Assembly: GCA_031417915.1 (NCBI GenBank)
Contig: JANOWN010000047.1
Coordinates: forward strand, 1-52,167
Source: Methylotenera_A sp031417915
GTDB taxonomy: Bacteria; Pseudomonadota; Gammaproteobacteria; Burkholderiales; Methylophilaceae
Reading direction: 5' to 3'
Length of the DNA: 52,167 nt
Both the position numbers and the translations under genes were made by a program. The notes under the pieces are model-generated. The model was not told where the DNA came from. It ran no database searches and saw only the letters and a list, made by a program, of their open reading frames with translations. Below are positions 42,489 through 51,249 of this stretch, piece by piece; the first letter of the stretch is position 1; every line of letters starts with the position of its first letter.

Positions 42489-43301
42489 TCAATCAGCAAT
42501 TTTAATGGTTTTATATTCTGCGGGCACGGGCGGATAAGCGAGCTTTAAGCTTTTTAGCGCGTTTAAAAGTAATTTAGAAATTAATAAATTACGATTGGTT
42601 TTAGAATCGGCTGGCACTACATACCATGGCGCGTAGCTGGTAGATGTTGCTTTCATGGCGTTCTCGTAAGCCACCATATATTTGCTCCATAAATCGCGCT
42701 CTTTTAAATCGTTTGGGTTAAATTTCCAAGTTTTAGTTGGGTCATTCAAACGCTCTTGCAGGCGCAGTTTTTGCTCGGCCTTGCTGATATGCAAATAGCA
42801 CTTAATAATCACCGTGCCCGTTTCTGCCAGCAACTTTTCAAACTCGTTAATCTGTGCGTAGCGGCGTTTACATTCAGCCTCGTCTATCCAATCGTGCACT
42901 TTAACTATTAACACATCTTCGTAATGACTACGATTAAACACCACAATTTCGCCTTTTTTTGGCACCTCTTTGTGCGCGCGCCACAAGTAATCGTGGGCCA
43001 GCTCATCATCAGTTGGACCTCTAAAATTAGCTAGCCTAATACCCAACGGATCGCACTCGCCAAACACATGACGCACCGTGCCATCTTTACCGCTGGCATC
43101 CATACCCTGCAAAATGAGCAAAATTTTGTGCTTGCGTTGCGCGTATAAAATATCTTGCAGCGCATTAATTTCACTGGCTAGCTTTTCTAACGCTAGTGCA
43201 TCTTGCGCTTTATCGCCCGTGCGTTCTGATTTGTCGTTGCTATCAAAATTTTTCAGCGAAAACTTTTTAGCATTTACTCGATATTGATCACAATTGGCCA
43301 T
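42489..43301 (-). CDS. ppk2: polyphosphate kinase 2 family protein
   Basis: Transfers phosphate between polyphosphate and nucleotides. 270 residues, a single PPK2 domain. Walker A is LQGMDASGKDGTVRHVFG (about 65-82), Walker B-like VVFNRSHYEDVL (about 119-130), and the lid has ERLNDPTKTWKFNPNDLKERD. APWYVVPADSKTNRN near the end is conserved. Whether AMP or ADP is the acceptor (class I to III) cannot be fixed by eye. It is flanked on both sides by copies of the same hairpin repeat. Confidence 0.93.
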   Translation of the reverse strand: MANCDQYRVNAKKFSLKNFDSNDKSERTGDKAQDALALEKLASEINALQDILYAQRKHKILLILQGMDASGKDGTVRHVFGECDPLGIRLANFRGPTDDELAHDYLWRAHKEVPKKGEIVVFNRSHYEDVLIVKVHDWIDEAECKRRYAQINEFEKLLAETGTVIIKCYLHISKAEQKLRLQERLNDPTKTWKFNPNDLKERDLWSKYMVAYENAMKATSTSYAPWYVVPADSKTNRNLLISKLLLNALKSLKLAYPPVPAEYKTIKIAD

Positions 43302-43433
43302 ATTTTTTCCTCTGTCTTAATAGCGTTAATTTAACACAGATTAATAAGCTAAATTTATTTTAGGCACATCGCTTGCGCCGCGCCAGCATTCCACTTATGC
43401 TAATGTTAATATTTTATATGCAAAACAACCATT

Positions 43434-43538
43434 TAACACATGTCCTGTACCAGTTCTTGGCATCACCATTCTCGCTAAGTGCTAAAGCACTAAGTCGAAT
43501 GCGAAACTCGCATGGATATTGGGCTGCAGGGCACCTTA
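43434..43538 (+). repeat. REP-like hairpin, copy C, expanded
   Basis: Contains the shared ATGGATATTGG (43512-43522) and right arm GGGCTGCAGGGCA. Its left side is enlarged by an inner hairpin (AAGTGCT-AA-AGCACTT). A second possible left arm (TGTCCTGTACC) stands at 43441. It occupies the end of the 262-base gap between ppk2 and the DUF1304 gene; the first 130 bases of that gap show no clear signal. Confidence 0.6.
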
Positions 43539-43563
43539 ATTTAGTTATTTTTAAGGATAAATC

Positions 43564-43911
43564 ATGTCAACTATTACCAATATTGTCATCACAATCGTTG
43601 CGCTGTTACACGTGTATTTTTTAGTGCTTGAAATGTTTTTTTGGGATAAACCGCTGGGCTTGCGCACCTTTAATCTTACGCCAGATTTTGCCAAAGCCAG
43701 TAAAGTGCTAGCCGCAAACCAAGGCTTATACAACGGTTTTTTAGCCGCTGGTTTATTGTGGGGTTTATGGCGCGGCGATGTCGCGACTCAGACGTTTTTT
43801 CTGTGCTGCGTTTTGGTTGCAGGCATTTACGGCGCAGCCACAGTTGGCAAAAAAATCTTGTTTGTGCAAGCGCTGCCCGCCGCCATTGCGCTATTGCTTT
43901 TACTGCTATAA
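43564..43911 (+). CDS. DUF1304 family membrane protein
   Basis: 115 residues with four membrane helices. IVITIVALLHVYFLVLEMFFWDKP and the conserved NQGLYNGFLAAGLLWGL are DUF1304 signatures, followed by a FFLCCVLVAGIYGAATV helix and a hydrophobic end. The ATG lies 7 bases after AAGGA. The family's function is unknown. It is the first of three plus-strand genes leading to dhaL and dhaK. Confidence 0.88.
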   Translation: MSTITNIVITIVALLHVYFLVLEMFFWDKPLGLRTFNLTPDFAKASKVLAANQGLYNGFLAAGLLWGLWRGDVATQTFFLCCVLVAGIYGAATVGKKILFVQALPAAIALLLLLL

Positions 43912-43927
43912 GTTTTAAACTAGTTAC

Positions 43928-44572
43928 ATGAAAACAGCCTTCATTTTATCTTCCGCACTCGCCATCCACGCCGCCATTGTGGCGCACGAAAAAGACATTG
44001 AAGAGCTAGACCGCTCGATTGGTGACGGCGATCATTTTATTAACGTAAAACGCGGCTCAGAAGCCATTGCGGGCATGGTCAGTGAATTGCAAAATATGCC
44101 GCCTGACGAAGCATTAAAAAAAATCGGTACCAAGCTGCTAAGCACTATCGGCGGGGCTTCTGGCGTGTTATTCGCCAGCTTCTTTATAGGCATGGCAAAA
44201 TACTTAAAAGAAAACCACAGTAAAATTAATGAGGTAAATGCTAACCTAGAAAGCGCTGCCGCTTTTGCCTACGGCGTGCAAAGTATTGTCATGCGTGGCA
44301 AAGCCAGTGTGGGCGAAAAAACCATGCTGGATGTGCTGATTCCCGTTTCTACCACGTTTACGCTGGCCGCCGCGGGAAAATCCTCTGCCGAAATCTGCAA
44401 TACGCTGAAAGAAGCCGCCGATATTGGCCTGGAAAGCACGCGCGATTTAGTCGCCACCAAAGGCCGCGCGGCGGGTTTGGGTGAGCGCGCTAAAGGACAT
44501 TTAGACCCAGGTGCAAAAAGCTGCCAAGTGATGGTGCATGCAGTGTGCGATTTGATTTTAAAAGCTAAATAA
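43928..44572 (+). CDS. dhaL: dihydroxyacetone kinase subunit DhaL
   Basis: 214 residues, the ADP-binding alpha-barrel subunit. The Mg-binding acidic cluster is Asp28, Asp33 and Asp35 with His36 (ELDRSIGDGDHFINVKRG). SGVLFASFFIGMA and KASVGEKTMLDVLIPV are the nucleotide-pocket motifs, and GRAAGLGERAKGHLDPGAKSC closes the domain. With DhaK it would phosphorylate dihydroxyacetone. In PTS-type systems DhaM recharges DhaL, and no DhaM is seen here. The order L before K is less usual. Confidence 0.9.
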   Translation: MKTAFILSSALAIHAAIVAHEKDIEELDRSIGDGDHFINVKRGSEAIAGMVSELQNMPPDEALKKIGTKLLSTIGGASGVLFASFFIGMAKYLKENHSKINEVNANLESAAAFAYGVQSIVMRGKASVGEKTMLDVLIPVSTTFTLAAAGKSSAEICNTLKEAADIGLESTRDLVATKGRAAGLGERAKGHLDPGAKSCQVMVHAVCDLILKAK

Positions 44573-44621
44573 ATTGCCCTGTAAGCCAATATCCATGGGG
44601 GTTGCATGGCATGTTATTTTA
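44566..44621 (-). repeat. REP-like hairpin, copy D
   Basis: Between dhaL and dhaK. The minus strand carries ATGGATATTGG (44586-44596) with arms GCCATGCAACC and GGCTTACAGGGCA. It splits the dhaL-dhaK unit and could affect relative expression of the two subunits. Confidence 0.65.
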
Positions 44622-44638
44622 TATAGGTAATGATTAAA

Positions 44639-45643
44639 ATGAAAAAATTTATCAATAAAGCAGATGATTTATTAGCAGAAAGCCTGTCTGGCTTTGCTTT
44701 GGCTCACAGCGATTTAGTTAGTTTACATCTCGACCCCAACTTTTTAACCCGTAAAAATAAAGCGCAAGACAAAGTTGCGATTATCTCTGGCGGCGGTTCT
44801 GGGCACGAGCCGCTGCACGCAGGTTATATCGGCCACGGCATGTTGGATGCCGCCTGCCCAGGCCATGTATTCAGCTCGCCCACGCCAGACCAAATGCTCG
44901 CCGCGGCCGAAGCCGTACATGCAGACAAAGGTATTTTATTTATTGTCAAAAATTATGCTGGCGACGTGATGAATTTTGAAATGGCGGCAGAAATGCTGGC
45001 ATTCGAGCATGCGACGGTTTTAACGAGCGACGATTGCGCCGTCATCAACAGCACTTATACTACTGGCCGACGCGGTGTGGCTGGCACCATGATTGTCGAA
45101 AAGTGTGTCGGTAGTTTGGCAGAAACAGGCGCAGATTTAGTCACTTGCAAGGCACTTGGCGATAAAGTAAATGCTCGCACAGCCAGTATTGGCGTTGCGC
45201 TTACGAGTTGCACCGTCCCCGCCGCTGGTCGCCCTACTTTTGACATTGGCGACAATGAAATCGAAATGGGCGTAGGTATTCACGGTGAGCCAGGGCGCAG
45301 ACGCGAGGCCATGCGCGAAGCCGATGCGATTGTGAAAGACATGGTGGATGCAATTCTTGCCGACTTTACCGCTAGGAACATGGCACCAGTAAAAAATAAC
45401 GAGATTTTGCTACTGGTGAACGGCTTTGGTGCCACGCCGCTGATGGAACTTTATTTGCTTTATAACAGTGCCGCAAAACTGCTGAACACGCACGGTTTAC
45501 ACATTGCGCGCTCACTCGTAGGCAACTACACCACCGCGCTGGATATGGCTGGTGGCTCGATTACCGCGTGCTTGTTAGATGATGAAATCAAGCAACATTG
45601 GGATAGCGCCGTACATACCCCAGCTTTAAGATGGGGTCGCTAA
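44639..45643 (+). CDS. dhaK: dihydroxyacetone kinase subunit DhaK
   Basis: 334 residues from the ATG at 44639; an ATG three codons earlier lies too close to its AGG. It binds dihydroxyacetone covalently by a histidine in MGVGIHGEPG (about 215). GGGSGHEPLHAGYIGHGMLDAACPG, NYAGDVMNFEMAAE and GRRGVAGTMIVEK are the family blocks. Dihydroxyacetone phosphate enters the lower glycolytic or ribulose monophosphate pathway. It pairs with dhaL upstream. Confidence 0.93.
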   Translation: MKKFINKADDLLAESLSGFALAHSDLVSLHLDPNFLTRKNKAQDKVAIISGGGSGHEPLHAGYIGHGMLDAACPGHVFSSPTPDQMLAAAEAVHADKGILFIVKNYAGDVMNFEMAAEMLAFEHATVLTSDDCAVINSTYTTGRRGVAGTMIVEKCVGSLAETGADLVTCKALGDKVNARTASIGVALTSCTVPAAGRPTFDIGDNEIEMGVGIHGEPGRRREAMREADAIVKDMVDAILADFTARNMAPVKNNEILLLVNGFGATPLMELYLLYNSAAKLLNTHGLHIARSLVGNYTTALDMAGGSITACLLDDEIKQHWDSAVHTPALRWGR

Positions 45644-45705
45644 CTTTTAAGCCATTTTCAGTGTCGCATGTTATTCTGTCGGCTTAAATATTTTAAGCTT
45701 TTTAT

Positions 45706-47430
45706 ATGACCGAAACCTTCATTCCTAGCAAAGACGCCTCACTCGAGTCATCTATCACCACGCTGCAAGCCAAATTATTGGCGCTAGATATTCACACGAT
45801 TGAGCAATCTTGGCTCAATGAAATTGAAGGCATTTGGTCGGTGCATGTGATTGATCGCGATTGCACACGCTTGTTCACCAACGGCAAAGGCGCGTCGCAA
45901 TTGGCTGCTAGGGCAAGTGCCTTGGGCGAATATTTTGAGCGCCTGAGCACCAATTATTTTTGGACACATTTTTACTTAGGCGAAATAATCGCTAATAAAG
46001 ACTTTGTGCATTATCCGAATGAGCAATGGTTTAAAGTCAGTGGCAAAAAATGGCCAAAAGAACTACTTACACCAGAACTGCAACAATTCTACAACCCAGA
46101 AGACACGGTAGTTGCCAGCCAACTCATCGATTTAAACTCTGGTAATGCTGAGCGCGGTATTTGCGCGATTCCCTATACACGTTTACGCGACAATAAAGTG
46201 GTGTATTTTCCTGTGAATCTTATCGGCAATTTGTATGTGAGCAACGGCATGAGTGCTGGTAATACGTTGATGGAAGCGCGTACCCAAGCATTGGCTGAGA
46301 TTTTTGAACGCGACATTAAATACAAAATTATCCGCGAAGGCATTTGCCTGCCCGATGTGCCTGAAAGCGTGATTAATCGCTACCCAAAAATTGCCGCAGG
46401 CATTAAGGGCTTGCGCGATGCGGGTTATGGCATTTTGGTAAAAGATGCCTCGCTGGGCGGCCAATTTCCTGTGATGTGCGTCACTCTACTGCACCCAGAA
46501 GATCAGGGCTGCTTCGCCAGCTTTGGTGCGCATCCACGCTTTGAAGTGGCGCTGGAACGAGCGCTTACCGAACTACTACAAGGCCGCGCACTTGGTAGTT
46601 TAACAGGCTTTGTTGCGCCAGGCTTTGATATGGAAGAAATCGCCGATTCACAAAACTTAGAAATCCACTTTGTGGATTCTAGCGGCGTCATTAGCTGGGA
46701 TTTTTTGCGCAACTCGCCTGATTACGAATTTGTGGATTGGAATTTTGGCAGCACAACGCAAGAAGACTACGATTGGTGCGTCAACAATATCCACGCCAGC
46801 GGCCACGATATGTATATCGCCGATTTTACGCATTTAGGCGTGTACGCTTGCCGCATTTTTGTACCAGGCATGAGCGAAATTTACCCCGTAGAAGAACTAG
46901 AGTGGGCGAACAACACGGTTGGTAACCACGTGCGGCCCTATTGCTTGCGCCTACAAGATTTAAGCAAGAATGAATCGGCAAAATTATTAGCCGTGCTGCT
47001 AGAACTAGATGTAGCCGATGACTTGCCTGTCACCATGCTTATCGGTTTGTGTGCAGACGCCAACACCGCGTGGGTAGATTTGCGCGTAGGCGAGCTTAAA
47101 ACACTGGCGGCTTTACACGCCAATAGCACAGATGATATTTTGGATAACTGCGCGTGGATTGCGCAGTTTAACGAACTTAACCCAGCACGCGCAAAAATGT
47201 ACCGCTGCATCAGCAATATCGTGCAAATTAACGATGAATTAACAGCCGATGTCAGCGCATACGAAGTCAATTTAAGCCTGATGTATGGCGCCGAAACACT
47301 GCAACAAGCGCAGCAATTAGTGAGTGGCGAACAGCAATATTTAGGTCTGCAAAATTTAGGTGCCAATATGGAAAATTGTAAAATGCACCAGCAATTACTA
47401 GCTGCTTATGGCAAGGTTTGGAAGTTTTAA
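45706..47430 (+). CDS. ycaO: YcaO-domain protein (E. coli YcaO-like)
   Basis: 574 residues, close to E. coli YcaO (586). The YcaO ATPase domain shows GKGASQLAARASALGEYFERLS and EARTQALAEIFERDIKYKI, the Glu-rich ATP/Mg motifs, plus FASFGAHPRFEVALERALTELLQGR. The C-terminal third (about 430-574) is the helical extension of the E. coli-type protein. YcaO enzymes activate amide carbonyls with ATP; the E. coli protein supports RimO-dependent methylthiolation of ribosomal protein S12. No RiPP precursor or cyclodehydratase partner lies nearby, so a housekeeping role is more likely. Confidence 0.9.
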   Translation: MTETFIPSKDASLESSITTLQAKLLALDIHTIEQSWLNEIEGIWSVHVIDRDCTRLFTNGKGASQLAARASALGEYFERLSTNYFWTHFYLGEIIANKDFVHYPNEQWFKVSGKKWPKELLTPELQQFYNPEDTVVASQLIDLNSGNAERGICAIPYTRLRDNKVVYFPVNLIGNLYVSNGMSAGNTLMEARTQALAEIFERDIKYKIIREGICLPDVPESVINRYPKIAAGIKGLRDAGYGILVKDASLGGQFPVMCVTLLHPEDQGCFASFGAHPRFEVALERALTELLQGRALGSLTGFVAPGFDMEEIADSQNLEIHFVDSSGVISWDFLRNSPDYEFVDWNFGSTTQEDYDWCVNNIHASGHDMYIADFTHLGVYACRIFVPGMSEIYPVEELEWANNTVGNHVRPYCLRLQDLSKNESAKLLAVLLELDVADDLPVTMLIGLCADANTAWVDLRVGELKTLAALHANSTDDILDNCAWIAQFNELNPARAKMYRCISNIVQINDELTADVSAYEVNLSLMYGAETLQQAQQLVSGEQQYLGLQNLGANMENCKMHQQLLAAYGKVWKF

Positions 47431-47435
47431 GCTAA

Positions 47436-48305
47436 ATGAAAATCCCTCCTAGATTACAACCATTACTAGAAGATGGCCTCATAGACGACGTAACGCGCCA
47501 ATTAATGAGCGGCAAAGAGGCGATGGTGTTTGTTGTGACTTGCGGTGATGAAGTGCGTTGCGCCAAAGTGTATAAAGAAGCGAATAAACGCAGCTTTCGC
47601 CAAAGTGTGGATTACACCGAAGGCCGCAAAACTAAAAATAGTCGCCAAGCACGCGCCATGCAAAAAGGCAGTAAATATGGCCGCGAGAGCCAAGAAACGG
47701 CTTGGCAAAGCGCCGAGGTGGATGCGCTGTATCGCCTTGCCAATGCTGGCGTGCGGGTACCAACGCCATATAATTTTTACGAAGGCGTGTTGCTGATGGA
47801 GCTAGTCACGGGCGACGATGGCAACGCCGCGCCGCGCTTGAATGACGTGCAATTAAGTACCGAAACTGCGCGCGAATATCATGCGTTTTTAATTCAGCAA
47901 GTCGTCAAAATGCTAGTCGCGGGTATTGTACATGGCGATTTATCTGAATTTAATATTTTGGTGGGCTCTGAAGGCCCCGTGATTATCGACCTGCCACAAG
48001 CGGTAGATGCTGCAGGCAATAACCACGCCAAAGATATGCTGGAACGCGATGTTAAAAATTTAGCTGATTATTTTGGCCAATTTGCGCAAGAGTTATTGAA
48101 TACGCAGTATGCCAAAGAAATTTGGGCGCTGTACGAACGCGGTGATTTAAAGGTTGATTCGCCATTAACAGGCCATTTTGCTGAAATGAAAAAAGCCGTG
48201 GATATGCAAGGCGTGATGCGCGAAATTAAGAATGCAGAGTTTCAGGAGCAAAAACGCTTACAAAGATTAGCTGAAGCGAAAACTACCGAGACGCAAAAAA
48301 CATAA
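47436..48305 (+). CDS. RIO-type serine/threonine kinase
   Basis: 289 residues, 5 bases after ycaO. The P-loop region has LMSGKEAMVFVVTCGDEVRCAKVYKE (catalytic Lys in CAKVYK). The catalytic loop is GIVHGDLSEFNILV (Asp about 168), and the metal-binding Asp is in VIIDLPQAVD. LLMELVTGDDG is the hinge. This is the RIO1 family, in bacteria of unknown substrate; archaeal and eukaryotic RIO kinases act in small-subunit ribosome maturation. Its neighbour YcaO is also linked to ribosomal protein S12 modification, so a shared ribosomal theme is possible (inference). Confidence 0.9.
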   Translation: MKIPPRLQPLLEDGLIDDVTRQLMSGKEAMVFVVTCGDEVRCAKVYKEANKRSFRQSVDYTEGRKTKNSRQARAMQKGSKYGRESQETAWQSAEVDALYRLANAGVRVPTPYNFYEGVLLMELVTGDDGNAAPRLNDVQLSTETAREYHAFLIQQVVKMLVAGIVHGDLSEFNILVGSEGPVIIDLPQAVDAAGNNHAKDMLERDVKNLADYFGQFAQELLNTQYAKEIWALYERGDLKVDSPLTGHFAEMKKAVDMQGVMREIKNAEFQEQKRLQRLAEAKTTETQKT

Positions 48306-48313
48306 AACAAGCT

Positions 48314-48387
48314 GTCATTCTGAGCACAGCAAAGAATCCAGCATTTAAGGTACATTTAATTGGGTTCTTCGCTGCGCTCAGAATGAC
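48314..48387. repeat. palindromic intergenic repeat (GTCATTCTGAG type)
   Basis: GTCATTCTGAGCACAGC and GCTGCGCTCAGAATGAC are near-perfect inverted arms, each extended by AAGAATCC and GGGTTCTT, around about 22 bases. Palindromes of this GTCATTCTGAGC type are scattered in many bacterial genomes. It separates the convergent RIO kinase and glnE genes and could serve as a two-way transcript end. Confidence 0.75.
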
Positions 48388-48410
48388 GGTTAAGGGTTAA
48401 GCAACAACGC

Positions 48411-51167
48411 TTAAGCCGCAAACACTTGACCCCATAACGCCCTTACCGCGCTTGCATGTTCAGTCACTAATGAAGCTTCCACCCGCATATGCGGCGCGCC
48501 TTGCAGCTTTAAGGCGTGTTGCATACGGCGATAATCTCGATACGCTAATACCACTTTTTCGGCCAAATCAAGTTCAATAATATTGAGTTTTGCGAGCAAT
48601 TTTAACAAACCAATATTGCCGATATTTCCAGTGAGTTGCGGGTATTTATTTGCATGTGCCAACACCAAAAATTGCACTAAAAATTCCACATCAATAATGC
48701 CGCCGACACTATGTTTTATATCAAACATGCCAGCAATAAAAGTTTGTGCTACTCGCATTTTTTCGCGCATATTAATGACTTCAGTTTTTAGTTTATCCGT
48801 ATCTCTAGCTTGCGTTAAAACCTCAATACGAGTCGCCTCAAAAGCCTCGCCAATGCTAGCATCTCCCGCTACAAAGCGTGCGCGAGTAAGTGCTTGGTGC
48901 TCCCACACCCACGCTTTATTGAGCTGATATTCGCGAAAAGCCGCAACGCTGCTGACCAGCAAGCCGCTATTGCCATCGGGGCGCAATTGCAAATCAGTTT
49001 CGTATAATAAACCTGCCGAAGTGAGCGTGTTAAACCAACTACTAATACGCTGCGCAAAGCGTGCATAGATTTCTGAGGCATTTTCAGCAGCATCATCGTA
49101 CAAAAATATAATGTCTAAGTCTGATGCATAACCCAGCTCTTTGCTGCCCAATTTGCCATAACCGATGACGGCAAATTTTGGTATCGCAACATGCACGCCC
49201 TTCACATTCGGCCAAATGGTTTCTAGCGCAACGCTTACAATTACATCGGCTAACGCGCTTAAATAGTCTGAAAGGGTTTCTAGTGCTAGTTCGCCATTAA
49301 TATCTTGCGCGGCAAATCGAAATACATTGGCATGCTTAAAATGCCGCATCACGTCCATTTGCCGTTCAATATCACCTGTAAACTCGGTTAAACGCTGCAC
49401 AAGTTCTGCACGCATGGCGGCAAAATCAGGCGCAGCGTATAAAGTGCGCGTGTCTAATAACTCGTCTAATAATATCGGGTGCTGCGCAAGGTAATTGGCC
49501 AGCCACGGGCTACTGCTGCACAATTTTACTAACAAATGCATGGCATGCGTATGCTCGGCCAGCAGCGCCAAATAACTAGCACGGCGGCAAATACTTTCAA
49601 ACACGTCAGTCACGCGCAGCAAGGTAATATCAGGATTTGGCATGGTTGCAGATTGTGCAATCGCATGTGGCATTAGCACATCAAAGCGCTGGCGACTGAG
49701 TTCTGGCAATTGCTGATAACGATTACTAGCGCGCAACATTTGCAAACGTGAAAACGTTTGCTCAGCCTCAAGATAACCCATATTTAACAGGGCTTGCAGG
49801 GCATTTTCTTTTTCAATCAACCCTTGCCAAATGGCGGTTTCTATCGAGGTTTCTAATTGGTTTTGCGTTGGAGATTTTTCGCTAAAGGTCGCATCAAAAT
49901 GTTGCGCGACGATTGTTCTATGCGCGTTCAATGCACTTAAAAGCGCTTCCCAATTTTTATAGCCCATAGCATCGGCAATGCGAGCTTTTGCCTCATCTGT
50001 TTTTGGTAAATCTTGTGTTTGTGCGTCATCCACATACATTAATCGATGTTCTAGGTTGCGCAAAAACACATAGGCTGCTGTCAACTCATCTACCGTTTTT
50101 TCTTGCAACAAGCCTTTGTTTTTTAACAAACTTAATACCGCCAACGTTGGCTTAATTTGCAAACTGGCATCTTGCCCGCCGCGAATCAACTGAAATACTT
50201 GCGCAATAAACTCGATCTCACGAATGCCGCCACGCCCCAGTTTGATATTATCGTGCTGACCTTTTTGCGTTACATCGCGATGGATTTGCAATTTCAAATC
50301 GCGCATGCTGGCCAGCGCGCTATAATCCAAATATTTTCTAAAAATAAACGGCTTAAGCAGCTTTTCTACATTGCAATGCAAGCCTACAGTAGGGCTTTGA
50401 TTAATCGCGCGGCCTTTAATCCAGGCATAGCGCTCCCATTCGCGACCATTATGTTGATAATACGCTTCTAACGCATCCAAATTAGACACTAACACGCCCT
50501 CGCTGCCAAACGGCCGCAGTCGCATATCGACGCGAAAAACAAAACCATCTTCAGTCATCTCATCAATGGTGACAATCAATTTTTTTGCTAGCTTGGTAAA
50601 AAAATCTTGGTTGCTGATTTTGTTTAAACCATCAGCATTTAATCCTATAGTCTCGCCTTCGCTCTCGTAGGCAAATATCAAATCAATGTCAGACGACACA
50701 TTGAGCTCGCGCCCGCCCAGCTTACCCATACCTATTATAATTAAATTTTGTGGCGTGCCGTCTGCGCTGAAAGGCTTTCCATATATGGCTTGCAGCCAAA
50801 TCTGATGTTGTTTTACTGCAACATTTAAGGTAATTTCTGCTAAGTGTGAGGTGGTTTGTACCACTTCATCTAAATCGGCCAAATTATTCAAATCGCGATA
50901 GATCATTCGCAACATCACACGCTGCCTCAACTGGCGTAATGCTTTTTTAAGTGAGTTTTCATCACTGATATTGGCAGCTTGCAAAAACTGCTGCATTTCA
51001 ACAGTTGAATAGACTTTTGCATGATTTTGTAGCAAATCATCCAGCAAGTTCGCGTCTTTTGTCAGTAAACGCTGCGCCCACAAACTGCAATCGCACAAAT
51101 GTGCCACAGCCGCGCTAAAGCTTGTATTGCCACGTGTTTGCGTTAACAAATTTTCGAGTGTCAGCAT
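48411..51167 (-). CDS. glnE: bifunctional glutamine synthetase adenylyltransferase / adenylyl-removing enzyme
   Basis: 918 residues, near the E. coli length of 946. The N-terminal adenylyl-removase nucleotidyltransferase motif is GMGKLGGRELNVSSDIDLIF (about 146-165). The C-terminal adenylyltransferase motif is GYGKLGSKELGYASDLDIIF (about 668-687). Helical regions between them hold regulatory surfaces for PII (GlnB) and glutamine. VGGIIDVEFLVQFLVL near the end is conserved. It adjusts glutamine synthetase activity to nitrogen status. Confidence 0.97.
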   Translation of the reverse strand: MLTLENLLTQTRGNTSFSAAVAHLCDCSLWAQRLLTKDANLLDDLLQNHAKVYSTVEMQQFLQAANISDENSLKKALRQLRQRVMLRMIYRDLNNLADLDEVVQTTSHLAEITLNVAVKQHQIWLQAIYGKPFSADGTPQNLIIIGMGKLGGRELNVSSDIDLIFAYESEGETIGLNADGLNKISNQDFFTKLAKKLIVTIDEMTEDGFVFRVDMRLRPFGSEGVLVSNLDALEAYYQHNGREWERYAWIKGRAINQSPTVGLHCNVEKLLKPFIFRKYLDYSALASMRDLKLQIHRDVTQKGQHDNIKLGRGGIREIEFIAQVFQLIRGGQDASLQIKPTLAVLSLLKNKGLLQEKTVDELTAAYVFLRNLEHRLMYVDDAQTQDLPKTDEAKARIADAMGYKNWEALLSALNAHRTIVAQHFDATFSEKSPTQNQLETSIETAIWQGLIEKENALQALLNMGYLEAEQTFSRLQMLRASNRYQQLPELSRQRFDVLMPHAIAQSATMPNPDITLLRVTDVFESICRRASYLALLAEHTHAMHLLVKLCSSSPWLANYLAQHPILLDELLDTRTLYAAPDFAAMRAELVQRLTEFTGDIERQMDVMRHFKHANVFRFAAQDINGELALETLSDYLSALADVIVSVALETIWPNVKGVHVAIPKFAVIGYGKLGSKELGYASDLDIIFLYDDAAENASEIYARFAQRISSWFNTLTSAGLLYETDLQLRPDGNSGLLVSSVAAFREYQLNKAWVWEHQALTRARFVAGDASIGEAFEATRIEVLTQARDTDKLKTEVINMREKMRVAQTFIAGMFDIKHSVGGIIDVEFLVQFLVLAHANKYPQLTGNIGNIGLLKLLAKLNIIELDLAEKVVLAYRDYRRMQHALKLQGAPHMRVEASLVTEHASAVRALWGQVFAA

Positions 51168-51249
51168 GCCAATTTTCAGGTAATATAAGCCGTTAAAGTT
51201 TGTGTTATCTTACATTAAATACTAAAAAGTAGTTTGGGAGTGCAGTCGC

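Noticed and set aside
42369..43563. Possible second integron cassette downstream of attC
   Set aside because: No further inverted GTTRRRY/RYYYAAC pair is found before ppk2, and ppk2 is a long minus-strand core gene.
45706..47430. YcaO as part of a RiPP (azole or thioamide peptide) gene cluster
   Set aside because: No precursor peptide, E1-like partner, protease or exporter is adjacent; the long C-terminal extension fits the E. coli housekeeping type.
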